The notes beneath the pieces are model-generated. The model saw only the letters and a list, made by a program, of their open reading frames with translations, was not told the DNA's origin and ran no database searches. A DNA stretch of 64,000 nt from Prochlorococcus sp. AG-402-K21. GTDB lineage: Bacteria; Cyanobacteriota; Cyanobacteriia; PCC-6307; Cyanobiaceae. A program made the position numbers and the translations under genes. Below, piece after piece: positions 38,953 through 46,975 of this stretch. The stretch lies in contig QCII01000006.1 in assembly GCA_003216775.1 (NCBI GenBank), forward strand, positions 62,001 through 126,000, in the 5' to 3' direction. Within the stretch, counting starts at the first letter, position 1; every line of letters starts with the position of its first letter.

Positions 38953-39023
38953 GCGGGCGTGGTTTAGTGGTAAAACCTCAGCCTTCCAAGCTGAAGATGC
39001 GGGTTCGATTCCCGCCGCCCGCT
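38953..39023 (+). tRNA. trnG: tRNA-Gly (TCC)
   Basis: A 71-base cloverleaf: acceptor GCGGGCG pairs with CGCCCGC, with discriminator T. The anticodon stem TCAGC/GCTGA encloses loop CTTCCAA with anticodon TCC. T arm GGTTCGATTCC. CCA is not encoded. It ends one base before the glgX stop codon on the opposite strand. Confidence 0.96.
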
Positions 39024-39024
39024 T

Positions 39025-41055
39025 TTAGAATATAATATTTTTTGCGCCAAATACTTCTTCTGAAATGAATAATAAAGAGCTTCTACTCTTTATTGAAACA
39101 GATTTTTCATTAATAGTTAAGGGGTTAAAAATTTCAGACATGCTAGTATCAATAACTTTTAACCAATTATATTTACATTTTGGCAAGGGGAAATCGATAC
39201 TTTTTGAATATGCATTTAAACCTATCCAGACCAGCGGATTAGTTTTGCCTCTGTTAATGCTAAAGATAACAGTGTGAGACCAACTACTCCAATCGGGGCT
39301 ATCTAATTTTGTACCATGCCAATGATATGTTGGAATATTTTTATTGTTTTGATTGTTGGGTAAGAATGATGGATTAAAAATGTTTATTAGTTTTTTTCGA
39401 ATTTTTATAACGTATTTGAAATATTCTAATAATTCCAAATCTTGTTGACCATGTTCCCAATTCATCCAACCCAATAAATTATTTTGGCACCAAGAATTAT
39501 TGTTACCGCCTTGTGACCTTCCTATTTCATCACCCATAAGTATCATTGGGACACCTTTAGAGATAAGTAAACTAAGAATAAGATTTTTTTGTTGTCTTTT
39601 TCTTAAATCATTGATTAATAAGTTTGAAGTTGGTCCCTCTGTACCATGATTCCAAGAATTGTTATGGTTATCACCATCTCTATTTTGTTCTCTATTTGCA
39701 AAATTATGTTTTCTATTGAATGATACTAAATCTTTTAGAGTGAATCCATCATGTGAAGTAATAAAGTTTATTGATTTTGGGAAAATATTATCTTTATAAA
39801 TAGATGGAGTACCTTGTATTTTATCGCTCATATTCCAAGCTGTTTCTTTATCCCCCTTCCAAAATCTTCGTAAGTCATCTCTAAAATGACCATTCCAAGT
39901 GAAAGTATTTTTAGATGGGAAATCACCTAATTTATATAAACCACCACAATCCCATGGTTCACTTATCAACTTAACATCTATAAGTTCTGGCTCACATTCT
40001 ATATCTTCAAAAATTGGAGGATTTTCGAGTGGCATGAGATTTTCTCCTCTTGATAGTGCAATTCCTAAATCAAATCTAAAACCATCTACTCCAAATTCAC
40101 TTGCCCAGCATTTTAATGATTCAATTATTAGTTTTCTAACTAATCCTCTGTTTGCTGCAATAGTATTACCACAACCAGAAACGTCCTGATAATTTTTATC
40201 TTTTCCTATAAAGTAATAAAGATTTTCATCTATACCTTTCCAAGATATTATAGGTCCTTGAGAATCTCCCTCAGACGTGTGATTGTATACAACATCTAAG
40301 ATGACTTCAATATCTGCTTTATGGCATTCCTCTACTAATCTTTTAAATTCCTCTCTATTCTTTTCGGCGGATTCGTTCGAAAGATATTCAAAATGAGGGG
40401 TAAACCAATTGATTGGGCTATAACCCCAAAAATTTCCCAAACCATTTGGAGCATCAGTTGGATCAAAACAAAAAATTGGAAGTAACTCAATAGTTGTAAT
40501 ACCGAGTTCTTTGAGATACGGAATTTTTTTTAAAAATTTTTTGAAGCAACTTTCATCTTTATTAGTTGATTCAGTGAAAGATTTGATATGGAGTTCATAA
40601 ATAATTGTTTCTTCCCAAGAATGTTTTGGTCTTGGATAATCCTTAAAATTAAATAATTTCCTATCGCAAACAACGCTTTTAAGACAGGAATTAGTATTTT
40701 CTTGAGTTTTTAATGCATTCTCTCTTTTATAACTTTCCCATCCAGTAATACCCCTTGAACATGGATCAAGTAATACTTTTTTTTCATAGTTATTATTAAT
40801 CCCATTATTTTTTTGTTTTATTCTAAAAGCATAAATACAACCTTCATTTAGATTTTTGATTTCCGCATGCCAGTAGGGACCAGTATTATGGTTCTCATCT
40901 AGCTTAAATATAGTCTTTGGGGAAATAGAGTCTTCTCTCTCAAACAATAAGATTTCTACATATGCTGCATTTGTCGATATTAGTGAAAAATTAACTCCTT
41001 GTGAAGTTAGAGAACTTCCTAAAGGAAATGGTTTACCTTTATTGATATGAGTCAC
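39025..41055 (-). CDS. glgX: Glycogen debranching enzyme GlgX (isoamylase type)
   Basis: GlgX hydrolyses alpha-1,6 branches of glycogen. The 676-residue GH13 enzyme has an N-terminal CBM48-like domain (GKPFPLGSSLTSQGVNFSL), catalytic segments DVVYNHTSEGD, GFRFDLGIAL (nucleophile Asp), ISEPWDCGG (acid Glu region) and SHDGFTLKDLVSFNRKHN. It keeps all GH13 conserved regions. The gene is single, convergent with tRNA-Gly. A sugar symporter gene nearby on the same strand makes a functional link to glucose economy possible. Confidence 0.94.
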   Translation of the reverse strand: MTHINKGKPFPLGSSLTSQGVNFSLISTNAAYVEILLFEREDSISPKTIFKLDENHNTGPYWHAEIKNLNEGCIYAFRIKQKNNGINNNYEKKVLLDPCSRGITGWESYKRENALKTQENTNSCLKSVVCDRKLFNFKDYPRPKHSWEETIIYELHIKSFTESTNKDESCFKKFLKKIPYLKELGITTIELLPIFCFDPTDAPNGLGNFWGYSPINWFTPHFEYLSNESAEKNREEFKRLVEECHKADIEVILDVVYNHTSEGDSQGPIISWKGIDENLYYFIGKDKNYQDVSGCGNTIAANRGLVRKLIIESLKCWASEFGVDGFRFDLGIALSRGENLMPLENPPIFEDIECEPELIDVKLISEPWDCGGLYKLGDFPSKNTFTWNGHFRDDLRRFWKGDKETAWNMSDKIQGTPSIYKDNIFPKSINFITSHDGFTLKDLVSFNRKHNFANREQNRDGDNHNNSWNHGTEGPTSNLLINDLRKRQQKNLILSLLISKGVPMILMGDEIGRSQGGNNNSWCQNNLLGWMNWEHGQQDLELLEYFKYVIKIRKKLINIFNPSFLPNNQNNKNIPTYHWHGTKLDSPDWSSWSHTVIFSINRGKTNPLVWIGLNAYSKSIDFPLPKCKYNWLKVIDTSMSEIFNPLTINEKSVSIKSRSSLLFISEEVFGAKNIIF

Positions 41056-41093
41056 TTTCTCTTTATCATTGATTAGTTAAATATTGAGATAAT

Positions 41094-41117
41094 TTATTCA
41101 AATTATTATTTGAATAA
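41094..41117. repeat. Perfect 10-base inverted repeat
   Basis: Arms TTATTCAAAT (41094-41103) and ATTTGAATAA (41108-41117) around a 4-base centre, about 39 bases upstream of the glgX start. It could be an operator or, with AT-rich surroundings, part of a weak hairpin. Confidence 0.35.
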
Positions 41118-41203
41118 TAGATGCAAAATTAAAAAAAAACTCCAATTTATGGTTTCACTAATCAACTTTATTAGATCTTGGAGAGTATTAATTTTCTAAT
41201 TAC

Positions 41204-41314
41204 TTACAATTCATCAATCCATCTTCTTAGTTCATAGAACGATTTAGAGAGAAAGTTCAATAGTGAGAAAAACAAATTTTTCTTGATTTCAAAATACAAA
41301 TCATGCTTTTTCAT
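41204..41314 (-). CDS. Possible 36-residue small protein
   Basis: A short frame with ATG at 41314 and TAA at 41204. The peptide starts MKKHDLYFEIKKNLFFSLLN, has an aromatic, amphipathic middle (LLNFLSKSFYEL) and a charged end (RRWIDEL). It looks more protein-like than random AT-rich sequence, with Trp and Arg in the C terminus, but there is no strong ribosome-binding site. Conservation in other Prochlorococcus would decide it. Confidence 0.3.
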   Translation of the reverse strand: MKKHDLYFEIKKNLFFSLLNFLSKSFYELRRWIDEL

Positions 41315-41471
41315 GTGATGAGAAGGAAATATAACTGAAAATTAATAAAACATAATAAATAGTTCAAATTCTTAACTTCATTACCCTTTAACATTTCTCT
41401 CTTTGATAAATGAAGTTAGATTTCTCAAGGCTAATCCCAGTGATAGCAATCGTTTAGTCGTTTTCTAGTCG

Positions 41472-41508
41472 CAGACGCTAATTTTTATATAAGAAAAATA
41501 TACGTCTG
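41472..41508 (+). promoter_or_regulatory. Stem-loop upstream of the HU gene
   Basis: CAGACG at 41472-41477 pairs with CGTCTG at 41503-41508, with an inner TTTTT/AAAAA stem between them. It lies about 170 bases before the HU start. It could belong to the HU leader or to a separate small RNA. Confidence 0.3.
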
Positions 41509-41676
41509 TAAGAATAAAGAATTTTGATAAAAATGCCCCTCAGATTTGTATAAAGCTTTGCGCCGCCGGCATTTTCGGTTGCCGTATTTGTATTTGCTCC
41601 ATATGATGTGCAAGTTCGAGGTTTTTAGGCTTGATTTAAATTCTTGTCTCCAAATCTCTGCTTTACAAACAATTCA

Positions 41677-41952
41677 ATGAACAAAGCTGATTTAGTAAAT
41701 CTTGTTGCTGCTCGTACAGAGCTCACAAAAACGGATGTTTCTTTAGTTGTTGATGCAGCTATTGAAACTATTGTTGATTCAGTAGTGGAAGGCAAAAAAG
41801 TCTCCATACTAGGATTTGGTTCTTTCGAGCCAAGAGATCGTTCTGCAAGACAGGGTTTAAACCCTAAGACAGGCGAAAAAATAGCAATACCTGCTAAAAG
41901 AGTTCCAACATTCTCAGCAGGTAAACTTTTTAAGGATAGAGTTCAAGGGTAA
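41677..41952 (+). CDS. hup: DNA-binding protein HU
   Basis: A 91-residue nucleoid protein of the HU family that bends DNA as a dimer. The protein starts MNKADLVNLVAARTELTKTD, has VSILGFGSFEPRDRSARQG, the HU signature, and ends PAKRVPTFSAGKLFKDRVQG. I chose ATG 41677; an in-frame upstream TTG adds 11 residues of no conservation. It has a long leader with GC-rich and hairpin segments, and a strong terminator follows 33 bases past the stop, so it forms its own transcript. Confidence 0.96.
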   Translation: MNKADLVNLVAARTELTKTDVSLVVDAAIETIVDSVVEGKKVSILGFGSFEPRDRSARQGLNPKTGEKIAIPAKRVPTFSAGKLFKDRVQG

Positions 41953-41984
41953 ATTTTTTAATCTACTTCTTCCTTTAATACTAA

Positions 41985-42012
41985 GGTGCTCTTCTAGAGC
42001 ATCTTTTTTTTT
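41985..42012 (+). terminator. Intrinsic terminator of the HU gene
   Basis: An 8-base stem with one G-T pair, 41985-41992 and 41996-42003, three-base loop, then nine T at 42004-42012. Confidence 0.85.
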
Positions 42013-42089
42013 AATTTCAATAAAATGCTATTAGCTAAATTTCTTAAACTCTTAACAGGGTCTACCAATTTCTGAAATCTTAAGAAGTA

Positions 42090-42401
42090 ATGAAATGTTT
42101 AATTATTTTTTTCCTAAAATTTTTTTTAATTTCTAATTTTGTTATGGCAGAAACAATACCAACAAAAACTAAGATTTTAAATCAATCTAGCAATTGTATT
42201 AAAGATTCCCAAAACCAAGTTTGTAAAGAGTTAATTTCAGAAATAGAACAACTTCAATTAGTAGTATTTGACCAAAGTAGCTTTAAATGTCAATCAAGTT
42301 TATTAGGATTGCAGTCGGAAATTATTGAAGCATATTTTTTAAAAAATTTCTCAAATGATAGGATTTCATTAATGATCCCATATGTGATTAAAAATTGTTA
42401 A
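42090..42401 (+). CDS. Small secreted cysteine-containing protein
   Basis: A 103-residue exported protein. Residues 1-20 (MKCLIIFFLKFFLISNFVMA) form a signal peptide with cleavage probably after VMA. The mature part has four cysteines (NCIKDSQNQVCKEL, SFKCQSS, final C), which would suit disulphide bonds in the periplasm or lumen. I do not recognise a family. It is the first of four small genes of unknown function after the HU gene. Confidence 0.7.
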   Translation: MKCLIIFFLKFFLISNFVMAETIPTKTKILNQSSNCIKDSQNQVCKELISEIEQLQLVVFDQSSFKCQSSLLGLQSEIIEAYFLKNFSNDRISLMIPYVIKNC

Positions 42402-42457
42402 TTATTAAAAAATTTTATTTTTTTGGAATATTATAAATTTGGTTTTTTTAAGTTTAA

Positions 42458-42703
42458 ATGGTAAAAGGTTTCTCTGATAATGAAGTTAAAGATAATGTTG
42501 AGATAAAGGAATCGAAGCAAGAAAAAAAAGGCTTAGCTTCTTTTCTTAAAGGAAAGAAATTCACATATACCTTGCCAGGTAAAAAACAAATCAATATTTT
42601 TGGTTCAATCGTACTAAGTTTGAACGTAATTTTAATACTGTTAGTAATCCTGTATCTAAATAATCAAGAATTTCATGACTTTGTTTTTAATTTTGGTCGT
42701 TGA
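42458..42703 (+). CDS. Small single-span membrane protein
   Basis: An 81-residue protein with a charged N-terminal half (DNEVKDNVEIKESKQEKKG) and one C-terminal transmembrane helix (SIVLSLNVILILLVILYL, about residues 50-68). It ends FHDFVFNFGR. The LPGKKQINIFGSI segment could lie at the membrane surface. No family recognised. It lies 56 bases from the preceding secreted-protein gene and 47 from the next. Confidence 0.65.
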   Translation: MVKGFSDNEVKDNVEIKESKQEKKGLASFLKGKKFTYTLPGKKQINIFGSIVLSLNVILILLVILYLNNQEFHDFVFNFGR

Positions 42704-42750
42704 CTATTTTTTTTAGATCTAAAGATTATTTGAGATAATATATTTAAATT

Positions 42751-43020
42751 ATGGATATTCTTATGAAGATAGTTAATTTAGTTTTTCAAGTATTTTTTTT
42801 GTTATTATTTCTTCTTGGCTTGATATATTTTCTAACAGGTTATGATTCCGCCTTTGAGGCAGATCAGTTTTGCCACTCAACTTTATCAACTTACGATAAC
42901 GTATCTGGAAATTATGGTTGTGATCATGATACTGAAACACATCAGTGGATACTTTACGAGTCAAATGACAACAAAATGCCAGCTAAAATTATTAAGAAGT
43001 TTAGATACAAATTCTTATAA
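42751..43020 (+). CDS. Small membrane-anchored protein
   Basis: An 89-residue protein whose first 30 residues are one strong hydrophobic helix (VNLVFQVFFLLLFLLGLIYFL), then a soluble domain with two cysteines in ADQFCHSTLSTYD and NYGCDHDTETHQWILYES. The HQWILYES end is reminiscent of small exported domains, but I cannot name a family. It may start at ATG 42751 or at an internal ATG at 42763. The 3' end overlaps the next, minus-strand gene by six bases. Confidence 0.65.
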   Translation: MDILMKIVNLVFQVFFLLLFLLGLIYFLTGYDSAFEADQFCHSTLSTYDNVSGNYGCDHDTETHQWILYESNDNKMPAKIIKKFRYKFL

Positions 43021-43227
43021 TTCATAGTTTTTATAAAAAAACTTTGCACATATTATGGAAATTATCGCTGTAATTGTGAAAGTTAGATACTGATATATGC
43101 TTCCTTCTAAATAAATTTTATTTTTATAAAGAGGGAAATCTATCAAAGAACCAAATGTTCCCCAAATTATTACCCATACTGATATGTATAGGAATACTTT
43201 TATTGGATTAGATTTTTTTTCTTCCAT
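43015..43227 (-). CDS. Two-helix membrane protein next to hli
   Basis: A 70-residue membrane protein with two hydrophobic helices, about 9-29 (VFLYISVWVIIWGTFGSLI) and 45-63 (YLTFTITAIISIICAKFF). I chose ATG 43227 (MEEKKSNPIK); a TTG at 43242 would overlap the hli stop. It starts one base after the hli stop and is thus likely co-translated with it. Possible role in high-light acclimation is inferred only from that position. Confidence 0.7.
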   Translation of the reverse strand: MEEKKSNPIKVFLYISVWVIIWGTFGSLIDFPLYKNKIYLEGSIYQYLTFTITAIISIICAKFFYKNYEL

Positions 43228-43228
43228 T

Positions 43229-43477
43229 TTAATTAATACCAAAAATTGAGGAAGTCACAGGTCTGCCGCTAAAAACCAACTCGGTTAATATGAGCATTAT
43301 GAATCCGATCATAGCTGCTCTACCATTCACAAGCTCAGCGCTGCTATTGAATCCAAAAACATTCTTTACTTCATCCCCCTTATTGTCTACCCATTTTGAA
43401 TATTCATTATCAATTGACTTTTTATCTGTAAAATCATCATTTTGATTTTCAATCTGAGAGTCTTCGTTTTCTTTCAT
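43229..43477 (-). CDS. hli: High-light-inducible protein (Hli / one-helix CAB-like)
   Basis: An 82-residue one-helix protein of the chlorophyll a/b-binding family. The first 45 residues are acidic and polar; the helix near 50-73 contains the signature SAELVNGRAAMIGFIMLILTE, in which E, N and R match chlorophyll-binding positions. HLIPs protect the photosystems during stress by binding chlorophyll and carotenoids. Prochlorococcus carries many copies. NblS is the known regulator of this group, and it is also in this window. A small membrane gene follows after one base. Confidence 0.93.
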   Translation of the reverse strand: MKENEDSQIENQNDDFTDKKSIDNEYSKWVDNKGDEVKNVFGFNSSAELVNGRAAMIGFIMLILTELVFSGRPVTSSIFGIN

Positions 43478-43522
43478 AGAGTCTTTTTTGTTTATATTAA
43501 TAATTTTTAAACTAATTTATTA

Positions 43523-44548
43523 TTAAATAAAACTCGAAATTATAAAAAATATCAAGACAAAAATTATTATCCATAAAAATTGTAATCTCAAAATTAAGTG
43601 ACAAATTAATTTAATTTTCTCTCCAGTGCAATTATCTCCAGTCACATTGATTAATGGTTTTTCAATAATTTCATTTTTATATTTACTTTCCCCTCCCAAT
43701 TTAATACCGGAAATATAAGCAAATATAGATTCTGAAATCCCGGCATTAGGAGAATCATATTTTTTACCATCAAGATAACTTTTTTTTATGATTGATATAT
43801 ACTCATTAACTTTGGAACCAACTAAAGGTAAAGTTATCAAAACTAATCTTGAAGGAACAAACGTAAATATATCTTCAATTTTTGCACTGAAAAAACCTAA
43901 ATATCTAAAGTAATCATATTTGTAACCTATCATTGAATCTAGAGTACTTATTGCTTTATAAGAAAAACCAAGTGACAAAGGCCCTGGCAGAAAAATTGAA
44001 AACTTCATACAAATAATTCCAATAAAAATCCAAAATAATGGCCCAAAAATTCCATCAACAGAATTTTCAGTAAGACTCTCTGTACTGGATCTTAAAAGAT
44101 GTTCCATAGAAGATGAACTTACATCCCTACTAACTATTCTTTGAACCTTCTCTTTGATTATTTTCTTATTTTGTTCATTAATTTCCTTACGTTCTATTAA
44201 CTCTGCAATCTCTTTCACACTTGAAATAAGTTCTTTAGTCGCAATACAACTTGAAAGTCCAAAAAAAATTAAAAATCCACTAAAAAAATTATTTTTTGAT
44301 TGCACATAACTGAGTTCTATTATTTTCCCTAAACAAAAGCTAATTCCAATACTAGATATAGCAACAATGAAACCGCCCCAAAATAATATCTTTTTATTTT
44401 CTCCAAAATTATATATGAGGTAATTAGATATTCTTTTTATATAAAAGCCAATTATTTGAACAGGGTGAATTAAGGATCTTGGATCGCCGATCAACAAATC
44501 AAAACCAATCGATCCAATAAATATTAAAAATAAATTTATTTCAGCCAA
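43523..44548 (-). CDS. cobD: Cobalamin biosynthesis protein CobD/CbiB
   Basis: CobD, an inner-membrane protein, attaches the aminopropanol arm to adenosylcobyric acid in B12 (pseudo-B12) synthesis. The 341-residue protein has the family start [22 protein letters not shown], then [37 protein letters not shown] and [22 protein letters not shown]. Several hydrophobic helices are visible. The first codon is TTG at 44548, overlapping the ilvC stop by 13 bases. Marine picocyanobacteria make pseudocobalamin, which fits. Confidence 0.93.
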   Translation of the reverse strand: MAEINLFLIFIGSIGFDLLIGDPRSLIHPVQIIGFYIKRISNYLIYNFGENKKILFWGGFIVAISSIGISFCLGKIIELSYVQSKNNFFSGFLIFFGLSSCIATKELISSVKEIAELIERKEINEQNKKIIKEKVQRIVSRDVSSSSMEHLLRSSTESLTENSVDGIFGPLFWIFIGIICMKFSIFLPGPLSLGFSYKAISTLDSMIGYKYDYFRYLGFFSAKIEDIFTFVPSRLVLITLPLVGSKVNEYISIIKKSYLDGKKYDSPNAGISESIFAYISGIKLGGESKYKNEIIEKPLINVTGDNCTGEKIKLICHLILRLQFLWIIIFVLIFFIISSFI

Positions 44549-45525
44549 CTGAACATCGAACGCAGACCTTTACCAACTTTCTCGATTTCATGTTTTGAGT
44601 TCTCTTCTCTTAATTTTGTCATTAAGGGTTTATTTTTATCGCATTCTTCTACAAAATTCTTGGCAAAAGTCCCATCCTGAATATCTTTAAGAATTTTCTG
44701 CATTTCTTTCTTTGTATCACTATTAATAAGTCTTTTGCCACTCACGTAATCTCCATATTCTGCAGTATTAGAGATGGAATCCCTCATCTGAGATAAGCCG
44801 CCCTTCACCATTAGATCAACAATTAGTTTAACTTCATGTAAGCATTCGAAGTATGCAAGTTCTGGTTGATATCCTGCCTCTACAAGAGTTTCGAAGCCTG
44901 ATTTAACTAGTTCTGATAAGCCTCCGCATAGAACAGCTTGTTCCCCAAATAAATCAGTTTCTGTTTCTTCTTTGAAATTTGTTTCAAGTATCCCAGCTCG
45001 TGTTCCTCCAATTCCTTTAGCATAAGCCATTGCCAATGATCTTGCACTTCCAGAATAGTCCTGCTCAACTGCGAATAATGCAGGAACACCTTGACCATTC
45101 TGATATTCCCAACGAACAGTGTGTCCTGGCCCTTTTGGGGCAATCATTACAACATCCACAAAACTAGGAGGTTTGATAAGGTCGAATCTAATATTAAAGC
45201 CATGAGCAAAACTTAATATCTTTCCTTCTTTTAAATTTGGTTCTACTTCTTTAAGGTAAACATCTTTCTGAAACTCGTCTGGGAGAAGAATCATAATCCA
45301 GTCTGCTTTTTCGCAAGCTTCAGAAACATTAAACACTTGTAGACCATCACTAATAGCTTTGCTTTCAGACTTACTTCCTTTATATAATCCGACAATTACA
45401 TCCATACCGCTATCTTTAAGGTTTAGTGCATGTGCGTGACCCTGTGAACCATATCCAATAATCGCTATTGTTTTATTATTTAAAAGACTTAGATCTGCAT
45501 CTGTGTCGTAAAAGAGTTGGGTCAT
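44536..45525 (-). CDS. ilvC: Ketol-acid reductoisomerase IlvC
   Basis: IlvC isomerises and reduces acetohydroxy acids in valine, isoleucine and leucine synthesis, with NADPH and Mg. The 329-residue class I enzyme has the dinucleotide-binding [16 protein letters not shown], then [55 protein letters not shown] with metal ligands, and a C-terminal [11 protein letters not shown]. It has no missing key residues. Its 3' end overlaps the cobD start by 13 bases. Confidence 0.97.
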   Translation of the reverse strand: MTQLFYDTDADLSLLNNKTIAIIGYGSQGHAHALNLKDSGMDVIVGLYKGSKSESKAISDGLQVFNVSEACEKADWIMILLPDEFQKDVYLKEVEPNLKEGKILSFAHGFNIRFDLIKPPSFVDVVMIAPKGPGHTVRWEYQNGQGVPALFAVEQDYSGSARSLAMAYAKGIGGTRAGILETNFKEETETDLFGEQAVLCGGLSELVKSGFETLVEAGYQPELAYFECLHEVKLIVDLMVKGGLSQMRDSISNTAEYGDYVSGKRLINSDTKKEMQKILKDIQDGTFAKNFVEECDKNKPLMTKLREENSKHEIEKVGKGLRSMFSWLK

Positions 45526-45634
45526 TAGTTGTAGCTTCTTTGCATTTAATAATTAATATTTTAGACATTAAAGGTGTAAATAAACCAAAAAATTATTAAT
45601 TTAAAAATGAAATTAAAATATTTATTTAGAAAAT

Positions 45635-46246
45635 CTAAGACTGATTAGCTTCGCTTGGATGTCTTATTACTCTATCAATCAAGCCATAGTTTTTGGCTTC
45701 TTCCGCACTTAGAAAATAATCCCTATCAGTATCCTTTTCAATTTTCTCAAATGATTGGCCTGTCATATCTGCCATAGATATATTTAACATATCTTTAATT
45801 CTTAAAATTTCCTTAGCTTCTATTTCAATATCACTTGCTTGTCGTTGAGATGTTCCACCTAGGGGTTGATGAATCATTATTCTGCTATGAGGCAAAGCAA
45901 CTCTTTTACCTTTTGTGCCAGCGGCCAGTAGGAACGCACCCATTGAGGCTGCGAGGCCTACGCAAATTGTTACCACATCACTTTTTACGTATTTGATAGT
46001 GTCATATATAGCCAAGCCAGCAGTTACTGATCCTCCTGGGCTATTTATATATAGATAGATAGGCTTGGAATTGTCATCAGAATCTAGATAAAGCATTTGA
46101 GCAACCAGGCTATTAGCAATGGCATCATTCACTTCTTGTCCAAGAAAAAGAATTCTTTCAACACCTAGTCTTGTATAAATGTCAACCCATCTTTCATATT
46201 GACTTCCTGGAAGTCTGTAAGGCACGCTTGGAGTTCCTATTGGCAT
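45635..46246 (-). CDS. clpP3: ATP-dependent Clp protease catalytic subunit ClpP3
   Basis: A 203-residue serine protease subunit. It starts [20 protein letters not shown], typical of the cyanobacterial ClpP3 type, and has the active-site Ser in [16 protein letters not shown], His in [13 protein letters not shown], and a distal Asp. It sits downstream of clpR on the same strand, with 26 bases between. In Synechococcus ClpP3 and ClpR form the mixed ring that works with ClpC. This matches the pair seen here. Confidence 0.94.
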   Translation of the reverse strand: MPIGTPSVPYRLPGSQYERWVDIYTRLGVERILFLGQEVNDAIANSLVAQMLYLDSDDNSKPIYLYINSPGGSVTAGLAIYDTIKYVKSDVVTICVGLAASMGAFLLAAGTKGKRVALPHSRIMIHQPLGGTSQRQASDIEIEAKEILRIKDMLNISMADMTGQSFEKIEKDTDRDYFLSAEEAKNYGLIDRVIRHPSEANQS

Positions 46247-46272
46247 GATTTTAAAATAGTTGTTTGTGAGAG

Positions 46273-46935
46273 TTAAATTTTATTTGGTAAATCTTTTTGA
46301 CTTGTGAGTATTCTATCGATAACTCCATAATCTAGAGCTTCTTGAGGATTGAGATAACTCATCCTGTCAGAGTCTTTAGAGAGTTCTTCGATAGTCTTTC
46401 CAGTATTACGAGAGAGAATCTCCAGCATTGATTTTTTATTTTTCAAGACTTCCTCGGCTCTTATTTGAATGTCGGTTGCTTGACCTCTTGCTCCACTGAT
46501 AGGTTGATGCAAAACAATAGAGGCATGAGGAAGAGCCGCTCTTTGCCCTTTTGTCCCAGATGAAAGAATAACTGCAGCTGTTCCCATTGCTTGTCCTATA
46601 CAGATAGTGTGTACTGGTGGCTTGATGTAGCTTATTGTGTCGCAGATTGCGAAAGCCTCTGTTTCGAAACCAACTGCATCTCCAGTGTACCAACTTGTCC
46701 CTGTTGAATTTATATAAAAATAAATAGGTTTTTCAGGATCTTCAAACTCTAAATAGAGAAGTTGAGCAATTATTAGCTCAGTTACATCCATTCCTAGTTG
46801 TCTTTTAGCATCATCATCGGAGAATAAGGGTAAACCAAGGTAGACGATTCTCTCTTTCAGTAAAAGGGAGGGTAGATCAGGGGGCGGGGTCCTCATAACA
46901 GTGTTCTCGCCGTAATAAGGAGCAGATACAGTCAT
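46273..46935 (-). CDS. clpR: Clp protease ClpR-type subunit, catalytic Ser missing
   Basis: A 220-residue ClpP homologue in which the active-site serine segment of ClpP (AASMGA) is replaced by [16 protein letters not shown], with Gly where Ser should be. The His segment [13 protein letters not shown] is kept. This is the known catalytically inactive ClpR of cyanobacteria and plastids, which shares a ring with ClpP3. I chose ATG 46935; a GTG at 46944 would add three residues. It precedes clpP3 by 26 bases on the same strand. A PIN/TRAM gene lies upstream. Confidence 0.93.
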   Translation of the reverse strand: MTVSAPYYGENTVMRTPPPDLPSLLLKERIVYLGLPLFSDDDAKRQLGMDVTELIIAQLLYLEFEDPEKPIYFYINSTGTSWYTGDAVGFETEAFAICDTISYIKPPVHTICIGQAMGTAAVILSSGTKGQRAALPHASIVLHQPISGARGQATDIQIRAEEVLKNKKSMLEILSRNTGKTIEELSKDSDRMSYLNPQEALDYGVIDRILTSQKDLPNKI

Positions 46936-46975
46936 TTGTATCACAAAATTTAGGTTGATTTGATTCTAGCTAGAT

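Larger units (their letters stand above)
41056..41676. other. Sparse 621-base intergenic region between glgX and the HU gene
   Basis: No long gene is present. It contains a perfect inverted repeat at 41094-41117, one 36-residue minus-strand frame (41204-41314), a stem-loop at 41472-41508 and a GC-rich island at 41561-41584. The last part is the leader of the HU gene. It is the longest gene-poor stretch of the window and could hold a small RNA. Confidence 0.5.

Noticed and set aside
38953-39023. tRNA-Gly as an integration site for a genomic island
   Set aside because: No integrase, no duplicated tRNA end, and the flanking genes (glgX, a GPH symporter) look like core genome.
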